The position numbers and the translations under genes are program-made. The notes beneath the pieces are model-generated. The model searched no databases, was not told the DNA's origin, and saw only the letters and a list, made by a program, of their open reading frames with translations. 64,000 bases of DNA. Origin: Baaleninema simplex PCC 7105 (GTDB lineage: Bacteria > Cyanobacteriota > Cyanobacteriia > Cyanobacteriales > Geitlerinemataceae). Within the stretch, counting starts at the first letter, position 1. Each line of letters starts with the position of its first letter. Positions 51,709 through 63,266 of this stretch are shown here, one piece after another. The stretch spans positions 481,319 through 545,318 of the forward strand of contig NZ_KB235962.1 of the NCBI RefSeq assembly GCF_000332355.1, written 5' to 3'.

Positions 51709-53520
51709 CTACTCCTGTTCGAGTTTCAACATGGCCATAAACGCCTCTTGCGGCACGTCTACCGTACCGATTGCTTTCATGCGTTTCTTCCCTTTGGCCT
51801 GTTTCTTCAACAGTTTCTTCTTCCGAGAAATATCGCCGCCGTAACACTTGGCCAACACGTCCTTTCGCAACGCTGGAATGTGTTCGCTGGCAATAATCCG
51901 ACTACCGATCGCCGCTTGCAACGGCACCTTAAACTGATGGCGGGGAATCAATTCCTTGAGTTTTTCGACTAACGCCCGTCCTACCGGATAGGCTTTATCG
52001 CGGTGAACGATCGCCGCCAGCGCATCCACGGGGTCGCCGTTAACCATCACGTCGAGACGGACCAAATCGTTGGGACGGTAGCCGATGAGCTGATATTCCA
52101 TACTGGCATAGCCGCGCGATCGTGACTTAATGCGATCGAAGAAGTCCGTCACCACCTCCGCCAACGGTAACTCGTACACCAGCGTCGTTCGCGTCGGCGT
52201 CAGATACTTCATATCCGTAAACTCGCCTCGCCGGGACTGGCACAACTCCATCAGCGTTCCCACGTATTCTTCCGGCGTAATCAACTCGATCCGCACGTAG
52301 GGTTCCTCGATTTTTTCCCGCTGCACGGGATCGGGCATCAAACTGGGGTTGTCCACCTGAATCTCTTCCCCGTCCGTCTTCGTCACCCGATAGACCACCG
52401 AGGGGGACGTAGTAATTAAATCTAAATCGTACTCCCGTTCGAGCCGTTCCTGCACGATTTCCATGTGCAACAGCCCCAAAAAGCCGCAGCGGAAGCCGAA
52501 TCCCATCGCACTAGAGGTTTCCGGTTCGTAATTGAGGGCGGCGTCGTTGAGTTTCAGCTTTTCCAGGGCTTCCCGCAAATCCTCAAATTGGTCGGCGTCC
52601 GTGGGGAACAAACCACAAAACACCATCGGTTTGGCTTCCGTGTAACCGGGAAGGGGGGCTTCGGCGGGGGTTTTAGCCAGGGTGATGGTGTCCCCCACAC
52701 GGGCGTCTTCAACGGCTTTAATCGCGGCGGCCAGATAGCCCACTTCTCCGGCGTGGAGTTCTTCGACGGGTTGTTGTGTCGGGGCGAGAATGCCGATTTC
52801 GTCGAGATCGTATTCCTTTTTCGAGGCCATCAAGCGGATGCGATCGCCCTGTTTCAAGGTTCCGTCCATGACCCGGAAATAGACAATGACGCCGCGATAG
52901 GGGTCGTAATAACTATCGAAAATCAACGCCCGCAGCGGTTCTTTAACCGTGTCTTGCGGTGGCGGAACCAGATGCACCAGGGATTCGAGGATTTCGGGAA
53001 TGCCGATACCTTGTTTGGCCGAGGCGTGAATGGCTTGAGAACAGTCGAGTCCGATAACTTCCTCGATTTCTTCCTTAACCCGTTCCGGTTCTGCCCCCGG
53101 AAGGTCGATTTTGTTGAGAACCGGGATAATTTCGAGGTCGTGTTCGAGAGCTAAATAGACGTTGGCCAGGGTTTGGGCTTCCACCCCTTGGGAAGCGTCT
53201 ACTACCAACAACGCCCCTTCGCAAGCGGCTAGCGATCGCGACACCTCGTAAGTAAAGTCTACGTGACCCGGCGTATCGATCAAATTAAGGACGTAGTGCT
53301 GGCCATCTCGGGCTTTGTAGTCCATACGAGCGGCTTGCAACTTGATCGTAATACCCCGTTCCCGTTCCAAATCCATGTTGTCGAGGAACTGGTCTTTCAT
53401 TTTGCGCTGTTCGACCGTTCCAGTGTGCATGAGCAGGCGATCGGCAAGGGTCGATTTGCCGTGGTCGATGTGCGCGATAATCGAAAAATTGCGAATGTGG
53501 GAAACGGGTACGTCGGTCAT
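51709..53520 (-). CDS. lepA: Elongation factor 4 (LepA)
   Basis: 603 residues from the ATG at 53520. A translational GTPase that back-translocates or remodels stalled ribosomes. G1 is [10 protein letters not shown]2 GITIKLQA, G3 DTPGHVDF, G4 NKIDLPGA. Domains II and III, an EF-G V-like domain, and the LepA-specific C-terminus (ARKK-type: [20 protein letters not shown]) follow in order. Complete. It converges with pfkA, leaving only 19 bp between the stops. Confidence 0.97.
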   Translation of the reverse strand: MTDVPVSHIRNFSIIAHIDHGKSTLADRLLMHTGTVEQRKMKDQFLDNMDLERERGITIKLQAARMDYKARDGQHYVLNLIDTPGHVDFTYEVSRSLAACEGALLVVDASQGVEAQTLANVYLALEHDLEIIPVLNKIDLPGAEPERVKEEIEEVIGLDCSQAIHASAKQGIGIPEILESLVHLVPPPQDTVKEPLRALIFDSYYDPYRGVIVYFRVMDGTLKQGDRIRLMASKKEYDLDEIGILAPTQQPVEELHAGEVGYLAAAIKAVEDARVGDTITLAKTPAEAPLPGYTEAKPMVFCGLFPTDADQFEDLREALEKLKLNDAALNYEPETSSAMGFGFRCGFLGLLHMEIVQERLEREYDLDLITTSPSVVYRVTKTDGEEIQVDNPSLMPDPVQREKIEEPYVRIELITPEEYVGTLMELCQSRRGEFTDMKYLTPTRTTLVYELPLAEVVTDFFDRIKSRSRGYASMEYQLIGYRPNDLVRLDVMVNGDPVDALAAIVHRDKAYPVGRALVEKLKELIPRHQFKVPLQAAIGSRIIASEHIPALRKDVLAKCYGGDISRKKKLLKKQAKGKKRMKAIGTVDVPQEAFMAMLKLEQE

Positions 53521-53677
53521 ACAATCGAAGGGTAAGAGCAAAAGCGATCGGCGATCGATCGAAAATCAAGGCGACTTCACATATTGTAAGGCTTCTCCGA
53601 GCGACTCGACGACGGGAGGATAATGAGATGATGGAGTGAGATGATGGAGTGGTGAGATTACGAGATACGTCGAACCG

Positions 53678-54772
53678 ATGATAAACCCACCCGAGGAAGG
53701 AATTCGATCGCCCCAGGAACTGCTACGACGGTACGCCGCCGGAGAACGCGAGTTCGAGCAGGTTCGCTTGAGCGAAGCGGACTTACATAACGCCATTTTG
53801 CACGGGATCGACCTCAGCGAAGCCATTCTCAACGACGCGAACCTGAGTCGTGCGGACTTGCGCGGGGCAGATTTCAGTTGGGCCGATCTCAGCGGTGCCA
53901 ATTTGTGCGGAGCGGACTTGCGCGGGGCAATTTTCACCCGTGCGGATTTAACCGACGCTAACCTCACCCACGCCAACTTACTCAAAGCCGATTTGAGTTT
54001 AGCTAATCTAGAAAACGCCGATCTCAGCGAGGCAATTCTTCCCGACGGAACGTTACAAGGGGCATCTCCGCAACCTGAAACGATTCCAACGCCGACAGCC
54101 CACGAGTCGGCCCCGACAAAGTTCAAACTGTATTACCATCCGATTTCAGCCAACGCTCGCCGGGTGTGGATCGCGTTGTTTGAAAAAGGGGTTTCGTTCG
54201 AGTTATCGCGGTTAGAACTCAATGGGGATCAATTGCAGCCCGAGTTCGTGGCGTTAAATCCGTTCCATCACGTTCCCGTATTGGAAGATGGCGATTTCGT
54301 GGTGGTGGAATCTCTGGCAATTTTGGATTACCTCGAGGCGAAAGTTCCCGAACCGCCGTTAATGCCAATGGAACCGAAAGCCTTGGCGATCGCCCGAATG
54401 GTAGAGTGTGTCACCACCAACGAACTGTTGCCCAAAATGAACCTGCTAATTCGTCACGGGATGGGATTTAGCACCGTGGACGAGACGGCACTTGAAAAAG
54501 CCCACAAAGAGATTCACACAGTTCTAGACTTTTTCGAGGAGAAACTCGGCGACGCCCCCTATTTCGGCGGCAAAACCCTCTCGCTGGCAGATATCGTCAG
54601 CGGAACCCTGGTGTTGTGGTTGCCCCAGTTCGGGGTTTCCCTGGAGGCTCACCCTCGCGTCAACGCCTGGAACGATCGCCTCAGCCAGCGGGACAGTTGG
54701 CAGCAAACGCAACCGACTCCCGCCGAAGTCGAGGCGTTTAAATCCAAAATGCAAGCCTTGATGGAGCAGTGA
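53678..54772 (+). CDS. Pentapeptide-repeat / glutathione S-transferase fusion
   Basis: 364 residues. Residues about 30-125 are pentapeptide repeats A(D/N)Lxx (about 15 units, for example LRGADFSWADLSGANLCGAD), a right-handed beta-helix. After a short Pro-rich linker (about 128-145) comes a complete GST: thioredoxin-like domain (KFKLYYHPISANARRVWIAL, cis-Pro in HHVPVLED, then VVVESLAILDYLE) and the all-helical domain to residue 364. The GST would conjugate or reduce with glutathione; the repeat part may dock it. The combination is unusual. Confidence 0.85.
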   Translation: MINPPEEGIRSPQELLRRYAAGEREFEQVRLSEADLHNAILHGIDLSEAILNDANLSRADLRGADFSWADLSGANLCGADLRGAIFTRADLTDANLTHANLLKADLSLANLENADLSEAILPDGTLQGASPQPETIPTPTAHESAPTKFKLYYHPISANARRVWIALFEKGVSFELSRLELNGDQLQPEFVALNPFHHVPVLEDGDFVVVESLAILDYLEAKVPEPPLMPMEPKALAIARMVECVTTNELLPKMNLLIRHGMGFSTVDETALEKAHKEIHTVLDFFEEKLGDAPYFGGKTLSLADIVSGTLVLWLPQFGVSLEAHPRVNAWNDRLSQRDSWQQTQPTPAEVEAFKSKMQALMEQ

Positions 54773-54784
54773 TGGAGCGTTCCC

Positions 54785-54807
54785 GCGACCCCAACGGTTG
54801 GGGTCGC
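54785..54807. terminator. Perfect palindrome between convergent genes
   Basis: GCGACCCCAAC, one G, then GTTGGGGTCGC: an 11-bp perfect stem between the GST-fusion stop and the end of the SulP gene. There is no T-run, so it may be a bidirectional stem-loop end or a REP-type repeat. Confidence 0.55.
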
Positions 54808-54838
54808 CACGCCGACTCAAAACACTAACTCTACGAAC

Positions 54839-56317
54839 TCAGTGATTGCTCAAATCTTGCAGTGCTTCGGGTTTATCGAAAACGGCGTGTTGGTCGAGGA
54901 GGGTCGCACTGGCTTCGTTCAACCCCATGAGTTTGACTTCGACGCCGTTACGACGGAAGCCTAAGACGACTTTATCGACAGCGGCCACCGCCGAGCGATC
55001 CCATAGGTGAGCGTGGGAGAGATCGATCGCCACGAGATCGAGATCTTCTTTAAAATCGAAGGCTCGTACGAACCGCTCGACTGAGACAAAGAAAATCTGT
55101 CCGGCGACGCTATAAATTCGTTCGTTTTTGTCGGGACTCGACACGGAATCGATAAAGACCAACTGAGCGATTTTCTGCGAGAAAAAGATCGTACTCAACG
55201 CGACACCTGCCAAAACGCCCCAGGCTAAGTTATGGGTCGCGATCGTCACTACAACTGTCGTCACCATCGTCGCCGTTTCGCCGCGAGGGAGGCGATGGAT
55301 ATGGGAAATCGACGACCAGCTAAAGGTTCCGATCGATACCATAATCATGACCGAGACGAGTGCTGCCATCGGAATTTGTCGCACCCAGGTTCCCAGTACC
55401 AAAATAAAGAACAACAGAAAAATTCCGGCACTGAGGGTAGACAGGCGCGTCCGACCGCCGGATTTTACGTTAATGACAGACTGGCCGATCATGGCACATC
55501 CAGCCATCCCGCCGAACAATCCCACGAGAATGTTAGCGATACCTTGACCGGTTGCTTCTCGGTTTTTGTCGCTCGAGGTGTCGGTCAGTTCGTCGATGAC
55601 GCTGGCCGTTAAAAACGATTCGAGCAATCCCACCATCGATAGGGGTAAAGCATAGGGAAACACGATCGTTAGGGTTTCCCAATCGAGCGGAACTTGGGGA
55701 ACGCCGAAGGTCGGAAGTGTCGTCGGGAGTTCTCCCATATCGCCGACGGTGGGAACTTCGAGACCCGCGATCGCCGCGATCGCCGTTAAAGTGACGATCG
55801 CCACCAGCGGCGACGGAACCACTTTCGTAAAACGCGGCAAAATGTAAATAATCGCCAAGCCGCCGAGAACCATCGGATAAACAACCCACGGAACGTCGAT
55901 CAGTTGGGGAAGTTGGGCGTCGAAAATTAAAATTGCCAACGCGTTCACGAATCCCAGCATTACGGCTTTGGACACGAAACGCATATATTTGCCGACTTTT
56001 AACAAACCCCAACCAATTTGCAGAATTCCCGTTAGAAGTGTGGTAGCTAACAGATATTCGACACCGTGGTTGCGTACCAGCGTTACCATTAACAACGCCA
56101 TCGCCCCCGTTGCAGCCGAAATCATGCCCGGCCGTCCGCCGAAAAAGGCGATCGTTACCGCCATGATAAAAGAGGCGTACAATCCAACTTTGGGATCGAC
56201 ACCGGCAATAATCGAAAAGGCGATCGCCTCGGGAATTAAGGCTAACGCCACGACAGCACCCGCCAGCAAGTCGGCAGGTAGGTTAGAAAACCAATTTTTT
56301 CGGATCGCAACGGTCAT
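54839..56317 (-). CDS. SulP-family inorganic anion transporter with STAS domain
   Basis: 492 residues with about 12-14 membrane segments. The SulP core starts [20 protein letters not shown] and includes [15 protein letters not shown] and [22 protein letters not shown]-terminal STAS domain ([20 protein letters not shown] onward, about 395-485) follows. In cyanobacteria, SulP proteins include the BicA sodium-dependent bicarbonate carriers and sulfate carriers; sequence alone does not choose. It is in the plasma membrane and likely serves inorganic carbon or sulfate uptake. Confidence 0.88.
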   Translation of the reverse strand: MTVAIRKNWFSNLPADLLAGAVVALALIPEAIAFSIIAGVDPKVGLYASFIMAVTIAFFGGRPGMISAATGAMALLMVTLVRNHGVEYLLATTLLTGILQIGWGLLKVGKYMRFVSKAVMLGFVNALAILIFDAQLPQLIDVPWVVYPMVLGGLAIIYILPRFTKVVPSPLVAIVTLTAIAAIAGLEVPTVGDMGELPTTLPTFGVPQVPLDWETLTIVFPYALPLSMVGLLESFLTASVIDELTDTSSDKNREATGQGIANILVGLFGGMAGCAMIGQSVINVKSGGRTRLSTLSAGIFLLFFILVLGTWVRQIPMAALVSVMIMVSIGTFSWSSISHIHRLPRGETATMVTTVVVTIATHNLAWGVLAGVALSTIFFSQKIAQLVFIDSVSSPDKNERIYSVAGQIFFVSVERFVRAFDFKEDLDLVAIDLSHAHLWDRSAVAAVDKVVLGFRRNGVEVKLMGLNEASATLLDQHAVFDKPEALQDLSNH

Positions 56318-56496
56318 TTATTTCTTACCAGACTCCATCCAAAACGCCGCACTCCAGACGTGCGAATCTTGTAACAATCGTTCACACTCTACTATCCCGA
56401 TGGGCAGCTTGTCATGGCGAAATCGATCGCGATCGCACTGGAAACCACAACGATTTCCCCGATCGATGGAGCAGTTAACGAGTTACTGTCAAAGTT

Positions 56497-57804
56497 TCAA
56501 TCGTCCCGGTGCGATCGCCTGGATTTTTCTGCATCTTCAGGCTGTACCCGTCTCGTATCGCTGTCGCGTTCGCGCGGAGGCGACAGTTCCCCAGGAACGA
56601 GCGTTCGAGCCAGTTGAGTTTCCCGTTCTAACTCTTCAGTGAGCGAGACCAAACCGCTCAATCCATTGACGATGCGCCGTAAATTTTCCCGAAATGCCGG
56701 ATCGCCCGTTAAATCGTCTAAATCCGAGGTAATTTTTTCGACGTTTTGAAAGGTCGATCGCGCCGAATCTAACGTTTGCTGCAACAACACGATCGTCGAG
56801 GGATCGTTGACAGAATCGGACAAGTCGCGCAAGTTCGCCGATGCGGCCGCTGCGTTGGCCGACAACACCGTCGCGTTGGCCATCAACGTTTCGAGATCCG
56901 CCAACACCGGCGATTCCGTCAAACGGCTCAAGTTCGCGTTGGCCAGTTCCAAGGTGCGATCGCTGCGCTGTAACAACGGCGTCAACTCCGCCGCCGCGCG
57001 ATTTAACTCCAAACTCAAGCGATTGACGTTATCCAAAGTCGAGACTAAACTCGCCCGGTTGGTTTCGAGGGATTCATTAGCCGTTCGCGTCAACCGCTCC
57101 ATCTCCTGTGCTGTCGCTCCAAACTGTTCGACCACGCGTCCGACGGTTTGCGTCGTCGCCAACGCCGAATCCGACAGCACTGCGATCTCGTCTTGGAACG
57201 ACTCGCTCAACGCCGACATATCCCGAGCCAGTTGTGCGATCTCCTCAGTCGCCTGAGTCGTACTTTCGAGCAACGCCTGTAGGTTCCTCACCATTTCGGG
57301 ATCGGCGAAAGCTTGGGTGAACTGTGTCGAAGACCGCATCAACTCCTCGAAACTGATGCCGACCTGTCCCGGTAAGCGATCGCCGTCGCACACGATCGCC
57401 TCAGAATTACAGTCCGACGACACGGGAGACGCCAAAGACACCGGATCGACGATCGGCTGAGGGGGCGGAATCAGATCGATCGTCGTCTCTGCAATCAACC
57501 CCCCCTGATTGGCTTCGATGCGCTGGGGACGGAGAATTTTCAACTCGGCCGACGAAATTTCCACGTGGACGTCTACCCCGTTAGCACCGGGAACGATTTC
57601 AGTCGATCGCCCCACCGTCACGCCGCGATAGCGCACGGGCGCCCCGGCTTGCATCCCCACCACGTTCTCGAATTCGATGACGAACTGATAAGTTCGCCGT
57701 CCCAAACTGACGCCGCGCAGCCACAACACCAGCACGCCTAACAACCCCAATCCTAAAATCACAAACAGCCCTAACGAGCCTTCTTGAAGCGTTCGCGATC
57801 GCAT
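56497..57804 (-). CDS. MlaD-family (MCE) lipid-transport protein
   Basis: 435 residues from the ATG at 57804, preceded by GAGAGGC. One N-terminal membrane helix (LGLFVILGLGLLGVLVLWLRG) is followed by the MCE domain (NVVGMQAGAPVRYRGVTVGR) and a long helical tail with repeated coiled-coil segments (about 140-400). It should bind lipid in the periplasm and work with the MlaF-type ATPase encoded 38 bp upstream in moving lipids between the inner and outer (or plastid-type) membranes. The permease partner is not in this window. Confidence 0.9.
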   Translation of the reverse strand: MRSRTLQEGSLGLFVILGLGLLGVLVLWLRGVSLGRRTYQFVIEFENVVGMQAGAPVRYRGVTVGRSTEIVPGANGVDVHVEISSAELKILRPQRIEANQGGLIAETTIDLIPPPQPIVDPVSLASPVSSDCNSEAIVCDGDRLPGQVGISFEELMRSSTQFTQAFADPEMVRNLQALLESTTQATEEIAQLARDMSALSESFQDEIAVLSDSALATTQTVGRVVEQFGATAQEMERLTRTANESLETNRASLVSTLDNVNRLSLELNRAAAELTPLLQRSDRTLELANANLSRLTESPVLADLETLMANATVLSANAAAASANLRDLSDSVNDPSTIVLLQQTLDSARSTFQNVEKITSDLDDLTGDPAFRENLRRIVNGLSGLVSLTEELERETQLARTLVPGELSPPRERDSDTRRVQPEDAEKSRRSHRDD

Positions 57805-57842
57805 AGATTGCCTCTCGTGCCTTCCTGTCAACCTTCCGACGA

Positions 57843-58667
57843 CTACACCGCCGCTCGAATCGGGCCGCTGACGCTCCCAGTACGAAACTGGCGAATTAAC
57901 GGATTTTCCGTCATATCTAACTCGTCAACGTTGCCTTCCCACTGTACTTTACCGCGATACAGGAAAAGCAGGCGATCGGTCGTGCGACGAATCGTACTTT
58001 CCTGGTGCGTCACCATCACGTAAGTCCCACAACTACAGTAGCGGTTTCCCCGGTGTAAATCGCGAATCAAATCCTCTACAACGGTCGAAACAATGGGATC
58101 GAGTCCTGCCGTCGGCTCGTCATACAACAATACCTCGGGCGTATGGGTCGGATCGTCGGGATCGGCGATAATCGCTCGGGCGAAACTGACCCGCTTTCGC
58201 ATTCCCCCGGACAGTTGCGACGGGTACAAGTCCGCCGTTCCCGGCAGTCCCACCCGCTCTAAACTGTCTTCGACCAATTCCCGAATACGCTGACGCGACA
58301 GCCGCGAGTGCTGGTACAGTAAAAAACCCACGTTTTCGTCTACGGTCAGGGAGTCGAACAATGCCGCCTGTTGAAACACCATACCGATGCCGATGGGATC
58401 GCGACCGTCTTCGATCAGCCCTTTTCGGAGCTGACCTTTAACGTAAATTTCTCCCTCATCTGGCGGCATCAACCCCGCAATCAACCGCAGGATCGTCGAT
58501 TTCCCCGTCCCCGAGGGGCCGATAATTCCCAGGGCTTCACCGCGATAGACTGTCAAGTCTACGCGATCGAGGATGACGTTCTCGCCAAACGCCTTCGACA
58601 CGCCCTTCAGTTCCACGATCGGTTCGTGAGGACAATCTACCCGATCGCCGTTCGATCGCTCGTCCAT
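57843..58667 (-). CDS. MlaF-type ABC transporter ATP-binding protein
   Basis: 274 residues from the ATG at 58667. Walker A is GPSGTGKST, the signature is [16 protein letters not shown], Walker B is [11 protein letters not shown], and the H-loop MVTHQ. The GGMRKR signature and the C-terminus [13 protein letters not shown] are typical of the Mla/TGD ATPases that drive lipid transport. It is followed by the MlaD-like gene in the same direction. It contains an odd Cys pair insert ([13 protein letters not shown]). Confidence 0.92.
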   Translation of the reverse strand: MDERSNGDRVDCPHEPIVELKGVSKAFGENVILDRVDLTVYRGEALGIIGPSGTGKSTILRLIAGLMPPDEGEIYVKGQLRKGLIEDGRDPIGIGMVFQQAALFDSLTVDENVGFLLYQHSRLSRQRIRELVEDSLERVGLPGTADLYPSQLSGGMRKRVSFARAIIADPDDPTHTPEVLLYDEPTAGLDPIVSTVVEDLIRDLHRGNRYCSCGTYVMVTHQESTIRRTTDRLLFLYRGKVQWEGNVDELDMTENPLIRQFRTGSVSGPIRAAV

Positions 58668-58811
58668 CGATCTCGCCTCGTCCACCAGCACGACTGCTCT
58701 ATCATGTTGCCATATCGATCGAGCCGACATCCGGGTCGATCTCGATCTCCGAGCGCCTTCTCCCCTCGGCGTCACGAGATCTCCCTTCTACAGCAGCGTC
58801 GAAATTTCGCG

Positions 58812-60185
58812 ATGAAACAAGTTTTGAAGGATATTAAGCGGGAATCCCGCACTCGTACTCCCTACCGTGCCAAACAGTGGTTTAAATGGCTCTCTCCCGG
58901 CTTATCTTACAAACGCTGGTTGCTGCTCAGCGCGACGGGAGTGTTGTTCGTGGGTTTGGGCGTCGCGATTTGGACGAAACTCACGCCGGTTTTCTATCTG
59001 CTCCAATTCACCAAAGGTCTTCTCGGCACCATTACCAACCTGATTCCGAATTACATCAGCGGTCCTTTGGTCGTGTTAGCGGGGATTCTGTTCGTATTTT
59101 GGGGACAAACCCGCAGCATGGGATCGATTCGCGACGCCCTGCAACCCGAAAGCGACGGCGAGCTGATCGACGCTCTCATCCAACGCCGACGCCTTCATCG
59201 CGGTCCGAAAATCGTTGCCATCGGCGGCGGAACGGGACTTTCGACGTTGCTGCGAGGACTCAAAGCCTATAGTGCCAACATTACCGCCGTGGTGACGGTG
59301 GCCGACGACGGCGGCTCCTCGGGACGCTTGCGCCGCGATTTCGGAATGTTGCCCCCCGGAGACATTCGTAACTGTTTAGCGGCCTTGGCAGACGAGGAAA
59401 CCCTGTTGGCGGAGCTGTTTCAATATCGCTTTCGCGGGGGGAGCGGCTTGAGCGGCCACAGTTTCGGTAATTTGTTCCTCACGGCGATGGCGGAAATTAC
59501 GGGCGATTTGGAGCAGGCCGTCGCGGCGAGTTCTCGCGTGCTAGCCGTGCGCGGACAAGTCCTTCCGGCGACGCTAACGGATGTGACCCTCTGGGCCCGG
59601 CTCGAGGACGGACGCCGCATTGAAGGAGAATCGAGCATTACGGAAGCTCGCGGCAAAATCGCGGAAATCGGCTGTCTGCCCGAACGTCCCCCCGCACTGC
59701 CCCGCGTGCTAGATGCGATCGCCGAGGCCGACGCGATCGTCATCGGGCCGGGCAGTCTCTACACGAGCATTATTCCCAACCTCTTGGTTCCCGACATCGT
59801 CCGGGCGATCGCCAAACGCAACGTTCCCTGTATTTACGTCTGCAACATCATGACGGAACCGGGGGAAACGGACGGCTATACGGTCTCCGATCACGTGCGA
59901 GCCATCGATCGCGCTTGCGGCGATCGCCAACTTTTCGAGACGGTTCTCGTCCAAAACCAACAGCCTTCAGCCCAGGCGTTAATTCGCTACGCTCAAAAAA
60001 AATCCCATCCCGTGGATCTCGATCGCGACGTGGTCGAACGGCTCGGACGCCAAATTTTCCTGGCCAATATCATGTCTGAAGATCCGGCTTCTGGCTCGGT
60101 TCGTCACAATAGTTCCCGGTTAGCACGTGTTTTAATGCGTTGGTTCGAGCGTCAAAAGCGGGGTCGATGGGGTGAGAAGATGTGA
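58812..60185 (+). CDS. yvcK: YvcK/CofD-family protein (gluconeogenesis factor-like)
   Basis: 457 residues from the ATG at 58812; the frame is open much further upstream but there overlaps the MlaF gene. Two membrane helices (about 35-55 and 78-100) precede a cytoplasmic CofD-like Rossmann domain: [18 protein letters not shown], then [28 protein letters not shown] and [15 protein letters not shown]. YvcK proteins bind UDP-sugars and affect cell-wall synthesis and carbon use in other bacteria. The membrane-anchored form is common in cyanobacteria. Confidence 0.9.
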   Translation: MKQVLKDIKRESRTRTPYRAKQWFKWLSPGLSYKRWLLLSATGVLFVGLGVAIWTKLTPVFYLLQFTKGLLGTITNLIPNYISGPLVVLAGILFVFWGQTRSMGSIRDALQPESDGELIDALIQRRRLHRGPKIVAIGGGTGLSTLLRGLKAYSANITAVVTVADDGGSSGRLRRDFGMLPPGDIRNCLAALADEETLLAELFQYRFRGGSGLSGHSFGNLFLTAMAEITGDLEQAVAASSRVLAVRGQVLPATLTDVTLWARLEDGRRIEGESSITEARGKIAEIGCLPERPPALPRVLDAIAEADAIVIGPGSLYTSIIPNLLVPDIVRAIAKRNVPCIYVCNIMTEPGETDGYTVSDHVRAIDRACGDRQLFETVLVQNQQPSAQALIRYAQKKSHPVDLDRDVVERLGRQIFLANIMSEDPASGSVRHNSSRLARVLMRWFERQKRGRWGEKM

Positions 60186-60289
60186 CCTAAATTGCTGATA
60201 AAGATGGAAGAGTTTGCGATACTGAAATTTTAATCGCTTCTTTGAATGGCCGTCGGTCTCCCCACCCCCCGTCACTGTTTCACTATCGT

Positions 60290-62296
60290 ATGACCTCCAA
60301 TTTCCCCATGAACGATACCGTCCTCGACGTTCGCAACTTACAGGTTCACTTTCAAACTGACGATCGACTCGTTCGAGCAGTGGACGGGATCGACTTACAA
60401 GTCAAACACGGTCAAACCCTCGGCCTGGTCGGCGAGTCGGGATCGGGAAAATCGGTTACGTCTCTGGCCGTCATGGGACTGATCCCGACGCCTCCGGGTC
60501 GTATCGGTGGCGGTGAAATCTGGTTTGACGATCCTCAGTCGAGCGATCGCCAGTCGGTCGATTTGTTGCGTCTGTCGCCGAAGCAGTTGCGATCGTATCG
60601 GGGAGGACGCATCGCCACGATTTTTCAGGAACCCATGAGCGCCCTCAATCCGGTCTATACCATCGGGTTTCAACTGATCGAGGCGATTCGACTCCATCAA
60701 AACGTCACGAAGGAACAGGCGCAGCGACAGGCGATCGCCCGTTTGCAAGAAGTGCAACTTCTCCCCGACGAGGATACGCTGCGGGAACAGGCGATCGAGG
60801 AATTGAGCCAAACCCTGGACAAACCGGGAAAACGGGAAGTTCTCAAACACGTCGAACGGCGCAAGCAAGCTCTGCTCGATCGCTACCCCCACCAACTATC
60901 GGGGGGACAACTGCAACGGGTGACGATCGCCATGGCGATTTCTTGCGATCCCGCTCTCCTCATCGCCGACGAACCCACCACCGCCCTCGACGTGACGGTT
61001 CAGGCGACGATTCTCAACCTATTGCGGGAACTGCGCCAACGCCATCAAATGTCGATGATTTTTATCACCCACGATTTGGGGGTCATCGCGGAAATTGCCG
61101 ATACGGTGGCGGTCATGTATCGGGGAAAAATCGTCGAAACCGGCTCGGTACGCGAGCTGTTTACGCGTCCCCAACATCCCTACACGAAAGGACTCCTCGC
61201 CTGTCGCCCGCAGCCGGAACGACGCCTGCGCTATCTTCCGACGGTGGCGGATTTTATGGAGGCGAACGGGCAAACGATCGACGGAACCTCGCTGGCTGCC
61301 TCGTCGCCGGAATCGGAGTCGCCGGAATCGGACCTTCGAGAAGCCCGTCGCGTCGATCCCCAGGACGTCGAACGTCTGTCGTCCGAACGGACGGCGTCCC
61401 CGGCTTCCCCACCTGCGACTTCTAAAGACGCGATCGTTTCGGATTTGGAAATGGCGCAACGACTCGCTCACCTCCAGCGTCAATCCCCTTTGTTAGAGGT
61501 GAAAGATTTACAAGTGGGCTATCCGGTTCGGGGTTTGTTCGGACAGGCGCAACGCTACGCAATGGCCGTCAACGGGGTTTCGTTTCAGGTATATCCGGGG
61601 GAAACGTTGGGCTTGGTAGGCGAGTCGGGTTGCGGGAAAACCACCCTCGCCCGTACGTTACTGCGCCTCATCGAACCCATCAGCGGCCAGATTTGGTTTG
61701 AAGGACGCAACGTCGCGCAGTTGACGCAGAAACAGTTGCGGTTTTTGCGTCGCAATATGCAGGTAATTTTTCAAGATCCGTTTAGTTCTCTCAATCCTCG
61801 GATGACGGTGGGTGCGGCGATCGTGGAACCGATGAAAATTCACGGGTTCGGACGCAGCGATACGGAACGGCGAGAACGTACGGCGTGGTTGTTGGAACGG
61901 GTGGGGTTGAGTCCCGAGTTCACGAACCGTTATCCCCACGAGTTTTCGGGAGGACAGCGACAGCGGATATGTATCGCGCGGGCGTTGGCACTCAATCCGA
62001 AGTTCGTGATTTGCGACGAGTCGGTTTCGGCACTCGACGTTTCGGTGCAGGCGCAGGTGTTGAATTTGTTGAAGGAGCTTCAGGGAGAGTTCGGACTCAC
62101 GTATATTTTTATTTCCCACGATTTGAGCGTGGTGAAGTTTATGAGCGATCGCATCATGGTTATGAATCGCGGCAAAATTGAGGAAATCGGCGCGGCCGAT
62201 CGCGTGTACCGAGAACCCCAGCAGGCTTACACGCAACAACTGATCGCCTCGATTCCTAAAGGCTATCCCGTCGAGGTGTTTCCGCGATCGTCGTAA
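60290..62296 (+). CDS. Double ABC ATPase of a dipeptide/oligopeptide-type importer
   Basis: About 668 residues with two full nucleotide-binding domains (DppD-DppF fused, as in YliA/GsiA). First domain: [35 protein letters not shown]. Second: [36 protein letters not shown]. Each is followed by an oligopeptide-type C-terminal motif ([22 protein letters not shown]). It should power uptake of peptides or glutathione-like compounds; permease and binding-protein genes are not adjacent. Start uncertain: ATG 60290 or 60308. Confidence 0.92.
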   Translation: MTSNFPMNDTVLDVRNLQVHFQTDDRLVRAVDGIDLQVKHGQTLGLVGESGSGKSVTSLAVMGLIPTPPGRIGGGEIWFDDPQSSDRQSVDLLRLSPKQLRSYRGGRIATIFQEPMSALNPVYTIGFQLIEAIRLHQNVTKEQAQRQAIARLQEVQLLPDEDTLREQAIEELSQTLDKPGKREVLKHVERRKQALLDRYPHQLSGGQLQRVTIAMAISCDPALLIADEPTTALDVTVQATILNLLRELRQRHQMSMIFITHDLGVIAEIADTVAVMYRGKIVETGSVRELFTRPQHPYTKGLLACRPQPERRLRYLPTVADFMEANGQTIDGTSLAASSPESESPESDLREARRVDPQDVERLSSERTASPASPPATSKDAIVSDLEMAQRLAHLQRQSPLLEVKDLQVGYPVRGLFGQAQRYAMAVNGVSFQVYPGETLGLVGESGCGKTTLARTLLRLIEPISGQIWFEGRNVAQLTQKQLRFLRRNMQVIFQDPFSSLNPRMTVGAAIVEPMKIHGFGRSDTERRERTAWLLERVGLSPEFTNRYPHEFSGGQRQRICIARALALNPKFVICDESVSALDVSVQAQVLNLLKELQGEFGLTYIFISHDLSVVKFMSDRIMVMNRGKIEEIGAADRVYREPQQAYTQQLIASIPKGYPVEVFPRSS

Positions 62297-62304
62297 CGGC
62301 GGCA

Positions 62305-62332
62305 AACCCTCCGAGTCATTCGTCGGAGGTTA
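62305..62332. terminator. Hairpin after the ABC ATPase gene
   Basis: CCTCCGA and TCGGAGG pair across an eight-base loop just after the stop codon at 62296. No T-run follows, so this is a weak terminator candidate. Confidence 0.4.
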
Positions 62333-62410
62333 AAGATTCCTAACAAATTTCACCAAATATTACTAACTGGCTATATGGTGGTGTTAAGAGCGTAAGGAGA
62401 AAAGGATGTT

Positions 62411-62740
62411 ATGACTGTTCGCGCCACAACCCATCCGTTAAAAACCCACGCAATTACCTTAACCAGTAATATTTCGAGTACGACTGTGACGGGCGATCGC
62501 ATTTCCCGTCTCGAAACCTCCCCCGATCCCGGCGAATCCTCAGTTCATTTGGAATTTAAAGTCCAACCCCAATCGGGAACGTCGGATATGGCCTGCGGTG
62601 CAGAAGAACTCGATTTTATCCTCGAAGCGGACGACGCCGTCGAACTCGGAATGTCCCTCCTCGAAATGGGGTTGGGTCATACCGATCGATCGCGTCTGCA
62701 AGAAGTTTTCGATCGCCTATCTCATTTAATCGCCCATTAA
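62411..62740 (+). CDS. Conserved-looking hypothetical protein
   Basis: 109 residues. AAGGAG and a second AAAGG lie upstream; a three-codon frame ATG-TTA-TGA at 62406 overlaps the ATG. The N-terminus is Thr/Ser-rich; the C-terminus is acidic and helical (ELDFILEADDAVELGMSLLE, then LQEVFDRLSHLI). No family is recognised. It is a separate unit before a tnpB element. Confidence 0.6.
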   Translation: MTVRATTHPLKTHAITLTSNISSTTVTGDRISRLETSPDPGESSVHLEFKVQPQSGTSDMACGAEELDFILEADDAVELGMSLLEMGLGHTDRSRLQEVFDRLSHLIAH

Positions 62741-62822
62741 GCTTGGAGAACGAAACCCTCGAATTCTTGTATGGCGATCGACGACCGAGCCGGTGTAGAA
62801 GATGACCGGGACACCAACAAGC

Positions 62823-62841
62823 CCCGTCCTTCCAGGGCGGG
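62823..62841. repeat. Left-end hairpin of IS200/IS605-type element
   Basis: CCCCGTCC and GGGCGGGG pair around TTCCA, 65 bp upstream of tnpB. A hairpin of this CCCCG/CGGGG form is typical at the ends of IS200/IS605 elements. Confidence 0.65.
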
Positions 62842-63191
62842 GTGAGAGATGTTGCGGCTTCAGCCTAGCTATAGTAGAATGATACTAGGTCAATAAGTAT
62901 CAAGTCGTGTTTGTTCTCGAGTACAAAGTTAATCCAAAGCCTCACCAAGTCCAAGCCATCGACGAAGCAATTCGGACGACTCAGTTCGTCCGCAATAAAG
63001 TTTTGCGTTACTGGATGGACCATCGGGGTGTGGGTAAGACTGAGTTATTTCGGTACAACACACGACTGAGAAAAGAGTTTAAATTCGTCGAAGAACTCAA
63101 CTCTCATGCTTGTCAAACGGCGGTTGAGCGAACCCTGAGAGCTATTACTCGTTTTTACGAAAACTGTAAAAACCAAGTCAAAGGGAAGAAG

Positions 63192-63266
63192 CGGTGCGAC
63201 CCCGCGCCGTCGCACGGCGCTAGGGCTTGCCCTGAGCTTAGTCGAAGGGAACGCGCACCAAGAGAA
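63192..63266. repeat. In-frame palindromic repeat inside tnpB
   Basis: 75 bp with GGTGCG and CGCACC ends and the internal sequence GCTTGCCCTGAGCTTAGTCG, which I recall as part of a repeat common in filamentous cyanobacteria. Short AAGA/AAGAG sequence flanks both ends. It keeps the tnpB frame open. Confidence 0.75.

Noticed and set aside
58371..58811. 147-residue N-terminal extension of the YvcK-like protein
   Set aside because: It overlaps the MlaF ATPase gene on the other strand and has no family character; the real start is the ATG at 58812.
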